A DNA stretch of 64,000 bases, taken from positions 1-64,000 of the forward strand of contig NZ_VXKS01000006.1 of assembly GCF_008711525.1 (NCBI RefSeq). Reading direction: 5' to 3'. This DNA is from Cysteiniphilum sp. JM-1. Lineage in GTDB: Bacteria > Pseudomonadota > Gammaproteobacteria > Francisellales > Francisellaceae. Within the stretch, counting starts at the first letter, position 1. Each line of letters opens with the position of its first letter. Made by a program: the position numbers and the translations under genes. The notes under the pieces were generated by a model. That model made no database searches, was not told the origin of the DNA, and saw only the letters and a list, made by a program, of their open reading frames with translations. Below are positions 1 to 13,142 of this stretch, one piece after another.

Positions 1-202
1 ATGGCACTACAAAAGTGATTTTGACATAAAATGAACGTAGGAATAAGGGTTTGAGGGGCATGAAATTGCAAAAAAAGTTCGATTTGAATGCTTTGTAATC
101 AAAAATTTACCAACTTGGGTATAAGGGATAATAAACAGCTGGCAAATAATTGCTTCTTTTCTAGACTCAATAGTGTGTTTTTCAGATATAAAGGAATAGA
201 TG

Positions 203-310
203 ATGAATTTACTAAAGAAATCAATAGCGTTACTAATGGTAATGGGGCTTGCTAGTTCAAGTTTAACCAACCCACCTGCGCGCATTCATAAACAAGCGCA
301 TCCATGGTGA
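203..310 (+). CDS. Possible 35-residue secreted peptide or truncated signal-peptide gene
   Basis: An ATG at 203 follows a good ribosome binding site (AAGGA at 191-195, 7-base spacing). The 35 codons read like a signal peptide: two lysines, then a hydrophobic run (residues 7-17, [11 protein letters not shown]), then a short polar tail ending at TGA 308-310. The last 48 bases overlap the 3' end of convergent purL. It may be a genuine small exported peptide, or the 5' stub of a secreted-protein gene that lost its body next to purL. I recognise no family. Bases 1-202 upstream show no gene or strong promoter that I can support. Confidence 0.35.
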   Translation: MNLLKKSIALLMVMGLASSSLTNPPARIHKQAHPW

Positions 311-3300
311 GTATTCAATATCTTTATTCTTCCAATCCGCAGGATACCATGACATTTGAACGAGCCTAAAGGCACGCTCTGGATGTGGCATCATAATGGT
401 GGCACGTCCATCAAGTGATGTGAAACTCGTGAAGCCACCCTCTGAGCCATTTGGATTTAATGGATAATGCTCAGTTGGCTTACTATGACTGTCGATATAG
501 CGCATGGCTGTTTGCTCGTTGGCAATTAAATGCTGTAAGTCATCTTGGTGTTGATACTGTGTACGACCTTCGCCATGAGAGACAACAATAGGCATCTTTA
601 AGCCTGCCATATCTTCAAAGATAATCGATGGGTTTTTTAATACTTCAACCATCGACAAGCGGCCTTCAAATTGCTCAGAAAGGTTACGCACAAAGCGTGG
701 CCAGTGTGTGGCACCTGGAATAATATCCTTTAGTTGTGAGAGCATCTGACAGCCATTACACATGCCAACGGTGAAAGTATCCGTGCGTGCGAAAAATTGT
801 GCAAATTGCTCTAAAAGGTTTGGATCAAATAAAATGGATTTTGCCCAACCGCCACCAGCACCCAGTACATCGCCATAAGAGAAGCCACCACATGCGGCTA
901 GCCCTTTAAAGTCATTGAGATTAATGCGCTTATTTTGTAAATCTGTCATATGCACATCAATGGCATCAAAGCCACTTAGCGTAAAGGCTGCTGCCATCTC
1001 ATTATTACTATTGACCCCTTGCTCGCGTAAGATCGCTACTTTGGGCTTGCTATCAAGATTAAGATAAGGACTAGCAATATTCTCTTTGCAATTAAACGAT
1101 ACTTGGGCAAAAAGTCCATGATCATTATGACCATTAATCAAATCATGCTCTTGATCAGCGCACAGTGCATTATCACGCATGCGTTGAATCTGATAAGAGG
1201 TTTCAGACCAAAGTGTTTGCAGCTCAGCGCGTGTCATACAGAAGACTTCATCAATATCGTGACTAATAATGAGCTTGGCATCATCGGTTGAGGTATTAGG
1301 TCGCCCAATCGCGTGCGCTTTTAACTGGAAGCTTGCAAGGACTTGCATCACAATGCTGCGATCAGTGTTTCTCACTTGGATTACCGCACCTAGCTCTTCA
1401 TTAAAGAGTGCGGCATGAACGTCATCTCCAAGCGCATCAATGTCAATATCTAAACCACACTTAGCCGCAAACATCATCTCGCATAGCGTGGTAAATAAGC
1501 CACCATCTGAGCGATCATGATAAGCGCAAATCTTATCATCTTTAACCAATTGATGGATGGCGGCAAAAAAGCTTTGCAAAAGCTCAGGTTCAATATCAGG
1601 TGTTTCATTGCCAAGCTCATTATAACTTTGCGCAAATGATGAGCCGCCTAAACGATTTTTACCTACACCTAGATCGATAAAAATAAGGTCAGTCTCAAAT
1701 GCTAAGCGCAATTGTGGGGTTAATGTGCGACGAATATCCTGCACAGGCGCAAAAGCGGTAGCAACAAGAGAAACAGGGGAGGTTACCGATTTTTCTTGAT
1801 TATCATCATGCCATTTGGTTTTCATCGATAAGGAATCTTTGCCAACAGGAATCGTTAGATCCAGTGCTGGACAAAACTCCATGCCAGCAGTTTTTACCAT
1901 CTCATAGAGTCTGGCATCTTCACCAGGATGCGAGCATGCTGCCATCCAGTTGGCGGAAAGTTTGACATCAGATAAGTGATAGATGTACGCGGCAGCAATA
2001 TTGGTAATCGCCTCACCAATGGTGATTCTAGCCGCCGCCGCTGGATTCATCATCGCCAGTATTGGGCGCTCACCCATTGCCATTGCCTCGCCATGATAAT
2101 CTGTGAAACTTGTTGCAGTTACAGCAACATCAGCAACAGGCACTTGCCATGGACCGACCATTTGATCGCGTTGCGTCATACCACCAACTGTGCGATCACC
2201 AATGGTAATTAGAAACTTCTTACTACCAACAGCGGGTAAGCGTAAAATGCGCTTGGCAGCATCTTGTAAATCGATACCACTATAATCCCAATTACTATAG
2301 GCATTAGCAGTTGTGGTCACATTTTTTAATGTTTTGGGTGCTTTACCTAATAACAATGATAATGGCATGTTAATCGGATCAACGCTCGAATTATCATCTT
2401 TTAAAATCAAAACTTGTTCTTCAGTGGCTTCACCAACAATGCTATAAGGGCAACGCTCGCGCTTGGCAATGTTATCAAAGGCAGATAAGTCCTTTTCAGC
2501 GATGGCAAGTACATAGCGCTCTTGTGATTCATTGCACCAGATCTCTAGGGGCGATAAACCTTTTTCAGCCACTTGAATTTTATTAAGATCAAAGATAGCG
2601 CCACGCTCGCAGTCAGCAACCAGCTCAGGTAATGCATTGGATAAACCGCCCGCACCAACATCATGAATGCTAATGATGGGGTTATTAAGTCCCATTGACC
2701 AACAGCTATCAATCACTTCCTGTGCGCGACGTTCAATCTCAGCATTATCACGTTGCACAGAGGCGAAATCAAGATCCTCGTTAGAGTGCCCAGAGTTAAC
2801 GGAAGAGGCGGCACCTCCGCCTAGACCAATCAGCATCCCAGGACCGCCTAAAACGATAATTTTGGCACCGACAGGGATTTTGCGTTTTTCGATATGTTCT
2901 TCTTTAATATTGCCATAACCACCAGCGATCATAATCGGCTTATGGTATCCCCAGACTTCACCATTTACGTTTTGCTCAAAACTACGAAAATACCCGCATA
3001 GATTAGGACGCCCAAACTCATTGTTAAAAGCAGCCCCCCCAAGAGGCGCTTCAATCATAATATCTAATGCCGAGGCAATGCGCTCTGGTTTGCCGTAAGG
3101 GGTTTCCCACGGCTGGATATCATGAGGGAGGTTTAAATTCGATACGGTGTAGCCAGTCAGCCCTGCTTTGGGTTTAGCGCCGCGCCCTGTCGCACCTTCA
3201 TCACGGATCTCGCCACCGGCTCCAGTGGCAGCGCCTGGATGCGGGGCGATGGCAGTTGGGTGGTTATGTGTTTCAACCTTGATCTGAATATGAATTGGCT

Positions 3301-4273
3301 CGCGTTTAAAATGATACAGTCCACTATCATCACGCTGCAAACGCTCAGCAGCATAGCCGGCAATAACTGCGGCATTGTCATGATAGGCTGAAAGGATATT
3401 TTCTTTGTGATGTTCATAGGTGTTTTTGATCATTGGAAATAGCCCAAGAGATTGCGCTTGGCCATCAATAATCCAATCAGCTCTGAAGATTTTATGTCGA
3501 CAATGCTCTGAGTTGGCTTGTGCAAACATCATCAGTTCAACATCATTAGGATCGCGATTAAGATTGATGAAGCCATCATGCAAATAATCAATTTCATCAT
3601 CAGATAATGCCAAACCAAGCTCACGATTGATTTTCTCTAGAGCGCTACGACCTTCACTTAATAGTGGAATGGTTTGCAGCGTGCCAACAGCGTGGGTGCT
3701 GATAAATGGATTGGTATCTGCAATTAAGAAGCTAACTGTTTGCATCATACGATCATGTAACTTAGCAGCTAATAGATTTAAATCGTTCTGTGCTAAGGAT
3801 GTTTGACTTTTTAAATAATAAACAATACCGCGCTCAATACGTGTGACTTTGTTCAATCCGCAATTGTGTGCAATATCCGTTGCCTTTGATGACCACGGCG
3901 AGATTGTGCCTAAACGTGGTGTGATGATAATGGCTTGCCCTTGTTTATCAGTAAGCTGCCCTTTATCACCATAGTTTAATAAAGCTGAGAGTTTATTTAA
4001 CTCATCATCGTTTAATGCATCACTGTGCTCAATAAAGTGAATATATTCCGCTTGAACCATCTCAATACGAGGATCAATGTCCTGTAATTTAGCTAAGATT
4101 TTTTGTTGATCAAACGAAGATAATGCGTCATTGCCAAAAAGTTGTAACATCTTTCCACTCATGCAGAAGGTTTGTGTGCCCATATTCTGATAGATTTGTT
4201 GCAATTTATAAAGTGTAAAATGTGACTTTATTTGCGATCTAGAACGATAAATGAGCAATGTTTTTGTGGTCAT
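263..4273 (-). CDS. purL: Phosphoribosylformylglycinamidine synthase (FGAM synthase), large single-chain form
   Basis: Catalyses the fourth step of de novo purine synthesis, converting FGAR and glutamine to FGAM with ATP, in the cytoplasm. The 1336 residues match the long proteobacterial type that carries the synthetase and the glutaminase in one chain. The synthetase half has the [20 protein letters not shown]-type segment and later [10 protein letters not shown]. The C-terminal glutaminase has [12 protein letters not shown], the nucleophile Cys1172 in MCNGCQM and a PHPERAF segment with the triad His/Glu. The product ends NARRWVG, close to other PurL ends, so the gene is complete. The ATG at 4271-4273 lies inside the end of a repeat element, and I see no clear ribosome binding site upstream. 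It is not in a pur operon; purT and purK are separate nearby genes. Confidence 0.97.
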   Translation of the reverse strand: MTTKTLLIYRSRSQIKSHFTLYKLQQIYQNMGTQTFCMSGKMLQLFGNDALSSFDQQKILAKLQDIDPRIEMVQAEYIHFIEHSDALNDDELNKLSALLNYGDKGQLTDKQGQAIIITPRLGTISPWSSKATDIAHNCGLNKVTRIERGIVYYLKSQTSLAQNDLNLLAAKLHDRMMQTVSFLIADTNPFISTHAVGTLQTIPLLSEGRSALEKINRELGLALSDDEIDYLHDGFINLNRDPNDVELMMFAQANSEHCRHKIFRADWIIDGQAQSLGLFPMIKNTYEHHKENILSAYHDNAAVIAGYAAERLQRDDSGLYHFKREPIHIQIKVETHNHPTAIAPHPGAATGAGGEIRDEGATGRGAKPKAGLTGYTVSNLNLPHDIQPWETPYGKPERIASALDIMIEAPLGGAAFNNEFGRPNLCGYFRSFEQNVNGEVWGYHKPIMIAGGYGNIKEEHIEKRKIPVGAKIIVLGGPGMLIGLGGGAASSVNSGHSNEDLDFASVQRDNAEIERRAQEVIDSCWSMGLNNPIISIHDVGAGGLSNALPELVADCERGAIFDLNKIQVAEKGLSPLEIWCNESQERYVLAIAEKDLSAFDNIAKRERCPYSIVGEATEEQVLILKDDNSSVDPINMPLSLLLGKAPKTLKNVTTTANAYSNWDYSGIDLQDAAKRILRLPAVGSKKFLITIGDRTVGGMTQRDQMVGPWQVPVADVAVTATSFTDYHGEAMAMGERPILAMMNPAAAARITIGEAITNIAAAYIYHLSDVKLSANWMAACSHPGEDARLYEMVKTAGMEFCPALDLTIPVGKDSLSMKTKWHDDNQEKSVTSPVSLVATAFAPVQDIRRTLTPQLRLAFETDLIFIDLGVGKNRLGGSSFAQSYNELGNETPDIEPELLQSFFAAIHQLVKDDKICAYHDRSDGGLFTTLCEMMFAAKCGLDIDIDALGDDVHAALFNEELGAVIQVRNTDRSIVMQVLASFQLKAHAIGRPNTSTDDAKLIISHDIDEVFCMTRAELQTLWSETSYQIQRMRDNALCADQEHDLINGHNDHGLFAQVSFNCKENIASPYLNLDSKPKVAILREQGVNSNNEMAAAFTLSGFDAIDVHMTDLQNKRINLNDFKGLAACGGFSYGDVLGAGGGWAKSILFDPNLLEQFAQFFARTDTFTVGMCNGCQMLSQLKDIIPGATHWPRFVRNLSEQFEGRLSMVEVLKNPSIIFEDMAGLKMPIVVSHGEGRTQYQHQDDLQHLIANEQTAMRYIDSHSKPTEHYPLNPNGSEGGFTSFTSLDGRATIMMPHPERAFRLVQMSWYPADWKNKDIEYSPWMRLFMNARRWVG

Positions 4274-4415
4274 GACTATATTCTAGCCCATGTTGATTAT
4301 GTAAGCGTTGGCTGAGCATAAGTCGAAGCCTCTAGAAGCACGATTTCCCAAGCTTAGCCACTTCAAGTGATGCTCAGTGCATCGCTTCGACTGATGAGTG
4401 AATATTTAATCTTAG
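4268..4415 (-). repeat. Interspersed repeat, family A copy 1 (MITE-like, degenerate, inverted)
   Basis: Read on the minus strand this 148-bp stretch follows the same order as the copies at 32901 and 50494: CTAAG-type left end with TAAATATTCAC, a CAGTCGAAG...CTGAGCATCA stem, GGCTTCGACTTATGCTCAG, CCAACGCTTAC, and a right end AGAATATAGTCATGACC that corresponds to GGAATATGATCATAGCC in the other copies. No clear target duplication is visible, which suggests an older copy. The purL start codon lies in the right end. Confidence 0.7.
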
Positions 4416-4534
4416 CCGCTGTTGTTTGTTATAAACTCGGGCTAAAAATAATATGAATTTGGGATGTGTTTGTATGTGTAAAGCGATATCATTTATGCGT
4501 TTAACTATTGTCTTTATCAAAAGGGGGATGAACT

Positions 4535-5791
4535 GTGGTGAATAATAAAAAACAACAATGGGTAACTGGGTTGCAAACGATAGTAGCAGTAGCAATTAGC
4601 GCTATGTCGATACAATCTTCTTTTGCCAACGTTGTTGCAAACAATGCGATGACGGATGGTTTTTGGCAAACACAAAAGAAAGGCGCGAATTTTTTTAGGC
4701 AACATCCGGCATCACTTAAAGATTGGCAAGATGCTAAGCAAGTGGGGATTGAGTTTTTCCGCATTCCGATAGATGCCTATCTGGGTTATCCGGTTAAGCT
4801 AGATAATATTACCCAACTAACCGCGTTTGAAATAAAAAGTTTTGATCAAAACTTAAAAGATGCGAAGATCACAGGTATTCCGATTATTTTGAGCTTCTTA
4901 TCACTGCCTTTTTCAGTGTGGAATCAGCAACATGGTAATCATGATGATTTAAGATTGTGGCAAGATAAAAAACATTGGCAGGCAGCGGGGAATTTTTGGG
5001 CTGCTGTTGCCAAGCGTTATAAAGCGAATCCAAATGTTGTTGCGTATAATATTCTCAATGAGCCACATCCTGAAGTTTTAAAACTTAAAAACAATAATAG
5101 TGCAATTTTTAACGTGGATTTTACGAGCTACTACAAAAAAGTGGTTGGCACAAGTGAGGATTTAAATGCCTTTTACGAATACATGGTTAAACGTATTCGT
5201 CATGTTGATCCTGATACACCGATTATTGTTGATGCTGGTTGGTACGCTGAACCTCCTGCTGCAGATTATCTTAAACCCATTGATGCGAAAAATATTCTTT
5301 ATGCTTTTCACATGTATGAGCCATATATTTACACCACGCGTAAAATTAACAATGGCAAGTATGTTTATCCAGGAAAAATAGCGACGGGGAATGATCAATT
5401 TAGTGATTGGAATAAGGCAACCCTTGAGAAGTTTTTACAACCGATTGTGAACTTTCAAAAGCGCTATCATATTCCTAGTCAGCAGATTATTTTGGAGGAG
5501 TTTGGTGTTGATCGTATGACAAAAGGAGCCACTCAATACCTCAAGGATATTGTGAATATTGCTAATAAAAATAACTGGCATTGGGCATTTTACAATTATC
5601 GTGGCGATGAGTGGACAGGTATGAACTATGAGCTAGGCGTAAAGCCAATGAAATGGCAATTCTGGAAGGATGAAGAAAAAACCAATCTTTTCCCCAGTCT
5701 TACTTATGGTAAAGCTAACAAGTATTATGTCTATGATAAAAACAACCCATTGTGGCATGCGGTTATTGGGACGATGAAGCATGGATCTTAA
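4535..5791 (+). CDS. Secreted glycoside hydrolase family 5 (cellulase/mannanase-like)
   Basis: A 418-residue exported glycosidase expected to cleave beta-1,4-linked glucan or mannan. An N-terminal signal peptide (basic residues, hydrophobic core near residues 12-28, likely cleavage after SSFA) leads into a GH5 TIM barrel. The proton donor is Glu176 in [10 protein letters not shown] and the nucleophile is Glu322 in ILEEFGVDR. Start: GTG 4535 sits 7 bases after AAGGGGG (4521-4527); GTG 4538 is an alternative. It is monocistronic, and its last 29 bases overlap convergent purT. Substrate cannot be told from sequence; endoglucanase is the usual annotation. No carbohydrate-binding module is seen. 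Confidence 0.88.
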   Translation: MVNNKKQQWVTGLQTIVAVAISAMSIQSSFANVVANNAMTDGFWQTQKKGANFFRQHPASLKDWQDAKQVGIEFFRIPIDAYLGYPVKLDNITQLTAFEIKSFDQNLKDAKITGIPIILSFLSLPFSVWNQQHGNHDDLRLWQDKKHWQAAGNFWAAVAKRYKANPNVVAYNILNEPHPEVLKLKNNNSAIFNVDFTSYYKKVVGTSEDLNAFYEYMVKRIRHVDPDTPIIVDAGWYAEPPAADYLKPIDAKNILYAFHMYEPYIYTTRKINNGKYVYPGKIATGNDQFSDWNKATLEKFLQPIVNFQKRYHIPSQQIILEEFGVDRMTKGATQYLKDIVNIANKNNWHWAFYNYRGDEWTGMNYELGVKPMKWQFWKDEEKTNLFPSLTYGKANKYYVYDKNNPLWHAVIGTMKHGS

Positions 5792-6965
5792 TGCTATTTG
5801 CAGCAAATTGAGCACGCGCTTTAGCTGTTTCAATGTCTGTATCATAGGCTAAAGCAACCCCAATGCGGCGTTTGCCGGAGATTTCAGGCTTGGCAAATAA
5901 GCGAATATCCGTATTAATCTGGGATAAACCTTCATTTAAACCAGTAAAGCTTGGTGCTTGTGATTGCCCTTCAAGTAAAATCGCCGCTGAAGCGCTTGGC
6001 ATGCGTGTCTCGATATTGGGAATTGGTAATCCTAAAATAGCACGTAAGTGCAGGTCAAACTCGGATAAATTTTGCGAGATCAGTGTTACCATACCCGTAT
6101 CATGTGGTCGTGGGGATACTTCATTAAAATACACTTCATCACCTTTGATAAAGAGCTCAACACCAAAAATGCCATGCCCACCTAAAGCATCGGTGATGGT
6201 TTTAGCAATATGTTGCGCTTGATATAGTAAAGCATCACTCATCGCATGTGGTTGCCATGATAATCGATAATCACCGTCTTGTTGAATATGACCAATGGGA
6301 TCACAAAACGATGTGCCTTTATTGTGACGCACGGTGAGTAAAGTGATCTCATAATCAAAAGTAATAAACTCCTCAATAATCACTTTTTGCACATCGCCAC
6401 TATTACCGCGTGAGCCACTTTGTGCATACTCCCAAGCAGCTTCAATCTCATCAAATGATCTAACAATTGACTGACCCTTGCCAGAAGAGCTCATCACAGG
6501 TTTTACAACGCATGGCACACCAATTGCTTGTGCTTTGATTAGGCAATCTTCTTTGCTATCAGCAAAGGCAAATTTTGAAGTAGGGAGCTTAAGCTCATCA
6601 GCTGCAAGTGAGCGAATGCCTTGGCGATCCATGGTCAGTTTGGTGGCTTTAGCGCAAGGTACAATATTAAATCCTTGTTTTTCAAGATTGATAAGCTCAT
6701 CCGTAGCAATGGCTTCAATCTCGGGCACGATATAATCAGGTGATTTCTCTTGGATCAAAGCATGTAGCGCTTTGGCATCTTGCATATTAATTACATGTGC
6801 CTCGTGAGCGATATGCATGGCGGGTGCGTTTTTATAGCGATCAACAGCGATAACATAAATGCCAAGGCGTTGTGCGCTAATGGCGAGTTCCTTGCCAAGC
6901 TCACCTGCACCTAAAAGCATGATCTTGGTTTGTGATTTGGTTAAGGCAGTACCTAATATCGTCAT
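5763..6965 (-). CDS. purT: Formate-dependent phosphoribosylglycinamide formyltransferase
   Basis: PurT makes FGAR from GAR using formate and ATP, the folate-independent version of the third purine step. It is an ATP-grasp enzyme: an N-terminal nucleotide-like fold ([14 protein letters not shown] near residue 16), a central ATP-grasp domain with [14 protein letters not shown], and [15 protein letters not shown] as the metal/ATP loop. I place the start at ATG 6963-6965 because the protein then begins MTILGTAL, as in other PurTs, and an AAGGA lies 7 bases upstream; an in-frame ATG at 7055 would add 30 residues not typical of the family. The product is 400 residues, close to the usual 392. The gene ends inside the convergent GH5 gene (29-bp overlap). 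Confidence 0.96.
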   Translation of the reverse strand: MTILGTALTKSQTKIMLLGAGELGKELAISAQRLGIYVIAVDRYKNAPAMHIAHEAHVINMQDAKALHALIQEKSPDYIVPEIEAIATDELINLEKQGFNIVPCAKATKLTMDRQGIRSLAADELKLPTSKFAFADSKEDCLIKAQAIGVPCVVKPVMSSSGKGQSIVRSFDEIEAAWEYAQSGSRGNSGDVQKVIIEEFITFDYEITLLTVRHNKGTSFCDPIGHIQQDGDYRLSWQPHAMSDALLYQAQHIAKTITDALGGHGIFGVELFIKGDEVYFNEVSPRPHDTGMVTLISQNLSEFDLHLRAILGLPIPNIETRMPSASAAILLEGQSQAPSFTGLNEGLSQINTDIRLFAKPEISGKRRIGVALAYDTDIETAKARAQFAANSIKIHASSSQ

Positions 6966-7089
6966 TTTGATTCCTTCAAACAGTTTTCTGTCAATGATGT
7001 GTGAGTATGATAACAAAGGCTTAAGACGATTTGCTATGAATTTTATTAAACGCAAGTATGATTAGCTATGTGAAGTGATGGGCTTTTGC

Positions 7090-7118
7090 TTTTCATCTTA
7101 TTCCCCTTTTAGTATGAT
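7090..7118 (+). promoter_or_regulatory. Predicted sigma70 promoter of ligA
   Basis: TTTTCA (7090-7095, 4 of 6 consensus bases) and TATGAT (7113-7118, 5 of 6) are separated by 17 bases and lie 29 bases before the ligA ATG. Confidence 0.4.
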
Positions 7119-7135
7119 GGGCGCATGCTGTATAA

Positions 7136-9202
<2,067 letters not shown>

Positions 9203-9212
9203 TTAGTAAGAT

Positions 9213-9269
9213 ATCCCCCTCACCCGCATTGCTACACAATGCGACCTCTCCCGCAAGGGGAGAGGTGAT
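9213..9269 (-). repeat. Interspersed repeat, family B copy 1 (core only)
   Basis: CCCCCTCACCC, then GCATTGctacaCAATGC (perfect 6-bp hairpin), then CCTCTCCCgcaaGGGGAGAGG. This is the inverted form of the CCTCTCCCC...GTGAGGGG core at 37050, 51107 and 59110. The AATAAGTTGC ends of the better copies are not recognisable here. It fills the gap between ligA and purK. Confidence 0.75.
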
Positions 9270-9309
9270 TAGGTCATTACTTTGTGGAATAAACTTAGGG
9301 TAATAAAAA

Positions 9310-10395
9310 ATGAAAATCGCAATATTAGGAAATGGACAGCTGGCACAGATGATGATTGAAAATGCTCGAGATTTAAATATAAGTATTGATACGTATCCTT
9401 TGCCAGAGATTGATCGCTATGGTAAGAGCACTCCAGAGGAAATAAATCGTTGGCAGGAGAAGCTTCAGAGCTATGATATCGTGACTTATGAGATTGAAAA
9501 TATATCAGTTGACCTGCTGCAGGCAATATCACATAAAACGCGTGTCTTTCCAGCGATTGAGGCCTTAAGTGTTGCGCAAGATCGGCTATTGGAGAAAGAC
9601 AACTTTAAACAACTAGATATTAATACCAATGATTATATGGCGGTAGATTCTTTCGCTGAACTTCAAAAGGCTGCCAAGTTATTAAGCTTACCGTTTATTA
9701 TTAAGACAAGGCGCTTTGGCTATGATGGCAAGGGGCAGTATGTTATTAAAACGCCGGAGTGTTTAGAAAAAGCGTGGGAGGCTTTGGGTGAATATCCACT
9801 GATTGCGGAGAGTTTCGTACCATTTGATTATGAAGTCTCACAAATTGCCTCACGTGATCAGTTTGGGCATATTGCCTTTTATCCTTTGGTTAGAAATGAG
9901 CATCGCGATGGCATTTTACGAGAAACACATGTGTTGATAGAGAAAAATGAACTAAGTATTGACGCGCAAGAAGCAGTGAAGCGTTTGCTTGAGCACTTTG
10001 ATTATGTCGGCACATTTGCGGTTGAGTTTTTTGTGAAAAATAATCAGCTTTTTGTCAATGAAATGGCGCCACGCGTGCATAATTCGGGACACTGGTCAAT
10101 CAATGGTGCTAATGTCAGCCAATTTGAAAACCATATGCGAGCGATCAGCGGTGAAAATGTTGTGGTTATCAAAACATTAGCGCAACACATATTAATGATT
10201 AATCTGATTGCTGAAAATGTGCCAGATATACAGCTACCTGTTAATAGCTATGCCAAAAGTTATGGCAAGAGCTTAAGAGCAGGACGCAAGATGGGGCACA
10301 TTAATATTGTTGATAATGAGCTAGAAACATTTATCAATAGTGTTAATATGATCTATCAAAATATTAAAGCAAAACCGTGCTTGGAGGAGTTTTAA
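9310..10395 (+). CDS. purK: N5-carboxyaminoimidazole ribonucleotide synthase
   Basis: PurK carboxylates AIR to N5-CAIR with ATP and bicarbonate; PurE then rearranges the product. The 361-residue chain starts MKIAILGNGQLAQMM (family N-terminal loop), has the ATP-grasp lysine region PFIIKTRRFGYDGKGQY at about residues 125-141, and the metal-binding segment FVNEMAPRVHNSGHW. No purE lies in the window, which is unusual because purE and purK are often adjacent. The msrA start codon follows the purK stop directly, so the two are likely cotranscribed. Confidence 0.95.
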   Translation: MKIAILGNGQLAQMMIENARDLNISIDTYPLPEIDRYGKSTPEEINRWQEKLQSYDIVTYEIENISVDLLQAISHKTRVFPAIEALSVAQDRLLEKDNFKQLDINTNDYMAVDSFAELQKAAKLLSLPFIIKTRRFGYDGKGQYVIKTPECLEKAWEALGEYPLIAESFVPFDYEVSQIASRDQFGHIAFYPLVRNEHRDGILRETHVLIEKNELSIDAQEAVKRLLEHFDYVGTFAVEFFVKNNQLFVNEMAPRVHNSGHWSINGANVSQFENHMRAISGENVVVIKTLAQHILMINLIAENVPDIQLPVNSYAKSYGKSLRAGRKMGHINIVDNELETFINSVNMIYQNIKAKPCLEEF

Positions 10396-10896
10396 GTGTC
10401 AGATCAGCTAAATGTTGCTTATTTTGCGGCAGGGTGCTTTTGGGGTGTCGAGCATTACTTTGCCAAAGAAAAAGGCGTGGTTAAAACGGCAGTTGGTTAT
10501 ATGGCGGGCAAAACGCTGAATCCTACTTATCATGACGTGAAAACAGGGCAAACTGAGCATCTGGAAGTCGTTAAAGTTGAGTATGATCGCAAGTTTGTGA
10601 GTTATGAAACCTTAGTGAAACTCTTTTTTGAAATTCATGATCCAACACAGAAAAATGGTCAAGGTGTTGATATTGGTTCGCAATATTTAAGTGCTATTTT
10701 ATATACAAATGACACGGAAAAAATGACTTGCCAACAAGTAATTGATTGCCTTGAAGCACAAGGTTTAACGATTGCAACACAATTAATTGATGCCAATCTC
10801 CACCCATTTTGGTTGGCTGAAGACTATCATCAACAATATTTTAATAAACACGCGCACTTGCATGTCTGTCATCGACGTGTGAAACGATTTGATTAG
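10396..10896 (+). CDS. msrA: Peptide-methionine (S)-S-oxide reductase
   Basis: Repairs oxidised methionine by reducing the S-sulfoxide, with thioredoxin as usual donor. The signature GCFWG contains the catalytic Cys14, and the EHLEVVKVEYD and IHDPTQKNGQGVDIGSQY segments are standard. At 166 residues it is a plain MsrA with no MsrB domain. GTG 10396 immediately follows the purK TAA, and GGAGGA (10383-10388) is 7 bases upstream, so translation is probably coupled to purK. Confidence 0.95.
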   Translation: MSDQLNVAYFAAGCFWGVEHYFAKEKGVVKTAVGYMAGKTLNPTYHDVKTGQTEHLEVVKVEYDRKFVSYETLVKLFFEIHDPTQKNGQGVDIGSQYLSAILYTNDTEKMTCQQVIDCLEAQGLTIATQLIDANLHPFWLAEDYHQQYFNKHAHLHVCHRRVKRFD

Positions 10897-10943
10897 GCTA
10901 GTAAAAAAGCGTAAGTGGTAAAAAAGAAGATACAAATAAATAG

Positions 10944-11423
10944 ATGAATACTCAAACAAACAACGAAGTAAATAAATTAAAAAAAATTGTCATTTATACC
11001 GATGGCGCGTGTAAGGGCAATCCTGGACGCGGTGGTTGGGGTGCGATTTTGCAATACAAAGCCAAGACCAAGGAGGTTTATGGTGGTGAGGATAATACCA
11101 CCAATAACCGCATGGAGTTATTAGCAGCGATTAAAGCATTACAGCTATTAAAAGAGAGGTGTGATGTCGAGCTTTACACCGATTCCAAATATGTGCAGCA
11201 AGGTGTCAATGAATGGCTTGATGGTTGGATACAGCGTGGTTGGAAAACGGCAAATAAGCAAGCGGTGAAAAATCAAGATTTATGGCAGATGCTTGATCAG
11301 TTACGCCATAAACATCAGGTGAAATGGTGTTGGGTTAAAGGGCATAACGGTCACCCATTAAATGAACGCGCCGATGAGTTAGCCAATAAAGGGGTAGTGC
11401 ACAGTGAACATGAAATCCATTAA
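10944..11423 (+). CDS. rnhA: Ribonuclease HI
   Basis: Degrades the RNA strand of RNA-DNA hybrids, for example R-loops and Okazaki primers. All four acidic catalytic residues are present: Asp20 ([12 protein letters not shown]), Glu58 (NNRMELLAA), Asp80 (LYTDSKYV) and Asp144 (NERADELA), as is the loop histidine in KGHNGH. The 159 residues are typical, with a polar N-terminal extension of about 10 residues. The end overlaps the ansA start by 20 bases, so rnhA, ansA, can and the SIMPL gene probably form one transcription unit. Confidence 0.97.
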   Translation: MNTQTNNEVNKLKKIVIYTDGACKGNPGRGGWGAILQYKAKTKEVYGGEDNTTNNRMELLAAIKALQLLKERCDVELYTDSKYVQQGVNEWLDGWIQRGWKTANKQAVKNQDLWQMLDQLRHKHQVKWCWVKGHNGHPLNERADELANKGVVHSEHEIH

Positions 11424-12441
11424 AGATAAAAAGATCTATGTAATCTATACCGGTGGCACGATTGGCATGGTCAAAACCGACAAAGGTTATGCACCAAAGC
11501 AAGGCTATTTGTTGGATAAAATTAAAACGATCAAAGACTTTTATCATAATGATGTGCCCGATTTTAAGATCAATGAATATCCGCAATTGATCGATTCGGC
11601 AAATATCAAACCAGAGGATTGGATCACCATCGCATTGGATATTGTCGATCATTACGAACAATATGATGGCTTTGTGGTATTACATGGCACAGATACGTTG
11701 GCATATACCGCATCGAGTCTGTCATTTATGTTGAAGAACTTAAACAAACCGGTGATTTGTACAGGCTCACAGATTCCGATTTCTGAGCTAAGATCAGATG
11801 CCTCAGATAATATATTGCATAGTTTGATTTTAGCAGCGGATGAGCGTATTGCTGAGGTTTGTGTGTATTTTAATAAGCAGCTATTACGAGGTAATCGCTC
11901 GGTCAAGGTTAATGCTTCAGGAATGGATGCATTTAACTCACCTAATTATCCGCCATTAGGGCAAGTGGGCATTGATATTGAATTAAATGAAGCCTATCTG
12001 TATCCGTGTGATCACAGTGAGCCAGCTGAGATTGAGTTTAAAACCTTAGGCGTGCCTAAGATTGCAGTGTTATCAATTTTCCCAGGCATGGATGCAAATA
12101 TCTTAAAAAAAGTATTACAGCCACCATTGCAAGGATTGATTTTAAAGACCTATGGTGCGGGTAATATTATGAACTCGCCTGAGATTCTACATGAGCTTAT
12201 CGAGGCATGTCAGCGAGGTGTGATTATCATTAACTGCACACAATGTGTAAAGGGCAGTGTCAAGATGGGAGCATATGAGGCAGGTGTTGGTCTTGTGAAT
12301 GCAGGGGTCATCTCAGGGCATGATATGACCGATGAGGCGGCATTGACGAAATTATTTTATCTTTTAAGTATTCCGGGTTTAACACAAGATGAAGTGAAAT
12401 TAGCACTACATAAAGATTTGCGAGGAGAAATAACGCTATGA
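11404..12441 (+). CDS. ansA: L-asparaginase type I (cytoplasmic)
   Basis: Hydrolyses asparagine to aspartate and ammonia. It carries both threonine active-site motifs, [11 protein letters not shown] near the N terminus and [13 protein letters not shown] near residue 90, and lacks a signal peptide, as expected for the cytoplasmic AnsA type of about 340 residues. GTG 11404 is preferred because AAAGGGG at 11388-11394 lies 9 bases before it; ATG 11410 would be 15 bases away. The gene begins inside rnhA and its stop overlaps the can start as ATGA. Confidence 0.94.
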   Translation: MNMKSIKDKKIYVIYTGGTIGMVKTDKGYAPKQGYLLDKIKTIKDFYHNDVPDFKINEYPQLIDSANIKPEDWITIALDIVDHYEQYDGFVVLHGTDTLAYTASSLSFMLKNLNKPVICTGSQIPISELRSDASDNILHSLILAADERIAEVCVYFNKQLLRGNRSVKVNASGMDAFNSPNYPPLGQVGIDIELNEAYLYPCDHSEPAEIEFKTLGVPKIAVLSIFPGMDANILKKVLQPPLQGLILKTYGAGNIMNSPEILHELIEACQRGVIIINCTQCVKGSVKMGAYEAGVGLVNAGVISGHDMTDEAALTKLFYLLSIPGLTQDEVKLALHKDLRGEITL

Positions 12442-13142
12442 AATATTTAACGAAGTTGATGGAGCAAAACCGTCAATGGGTTGAAGATACAAATAAAGAA
12501 AAGCCCGGCTTCTTTGAAAATTTATCAAAGCAGCAAAATCCAGAGTATTTATGGATTGGCTGCTCGGATAGCCGTGTGCCGGCAAATCAAATCTTGGGTT
12601 TGTTGCCGGGTGATATTTTTGTGCATCGCAATGTGGCTAATGTTGTCGTTCATTCTGATTTGAATTTTTTATCGGTATTGCAATATGCGGTAGATGTATT
12701 GAAGGTCAAGCATATTCTTGTCTGTGGTCATTATGGTTGTGGGGGTATTAAAGCAGCTACGTTAAATGAATCACATGGACTGATTGATAACTGGTTAAGG
12801 CATGTCCAAGATGTGCATTATAAGCATAAGGAGTTATTAAAACCCTTCGATCACGGTGAATGTGAGGCTTTAGCACAAGGGATCGATTGCAAAGAGCAAA
12901 AACATGCTGTGATGTGTGAGCTTAATGTGGTTGAGCAGGTCATTAACGTTGCCAAAACCACGGTGATCCAAGATGCGTGGCAGCGAGGGCAAAAAGTGAT
13001 GGTTCATGCTTGTGTTTATGCGTTATCGAATGGATTGTTGCAGCAGATTGCTTTTGGCGTGGCAGATAATGATGAAATTGAAGATTTTTATGATAAAGCG
13101 CTAACGAGTATTCAGCGTAATTTATATAAGGCGAAAATGTGA
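12438..13142 (+). CDS. can: Beta-class carbonic anhydrase
   Basis: Interconverts CO2 and bicarbonate, supplying bicarbonate for carboxylations such as the PurK and AccD reactions. The zinc and catalytic residues are Cys42, Asp44 and Arg46 in GCSDSRV and His98 and Cys101 in CGHYGCGG, numbered almost as in the E. coli Can enzyme. The 234 residues are near the usual 220. It overlaps ansA upstream by 4 bases and touches the SIMPL gene downstream, which indicates translational coupling. Confidence 0.96.
   Translation: MKYLTKLMEQNRQWVEDTNKEKPGFFENLSKQQNPEYLWIGCSDSRVPANQILGLLPGDIFVHRNVANVVVHSDLNFLSVLQYAVDVLKVKHILVCGHYGCGGIKAATLNESHGLIDNWLRHVQDVHYKHKELLKPFDHGECEALAQGIDCKEQKHAVMCELNVVEQVINVAKTTVIQDAWQRGQKVMVHACVYALSNGLLQQIAFGVADNDEIEDFYDKALTSIQRNLYKAKM

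Noticed and set aside
7-285. A 92-codon minus-strand frame next to the purL end
   Set aside because: It lies antisense to the signal-peptide ORF, has no ribosome binding site, and its composition looks like non-coding AT-rich sequence.
4374-4764. Several minus-strand frames over the start of the GH5 gene
   Set aside because: They are antisense to a clear signal peptide and GH5 domain and overlap a repeat; no family resemblance.
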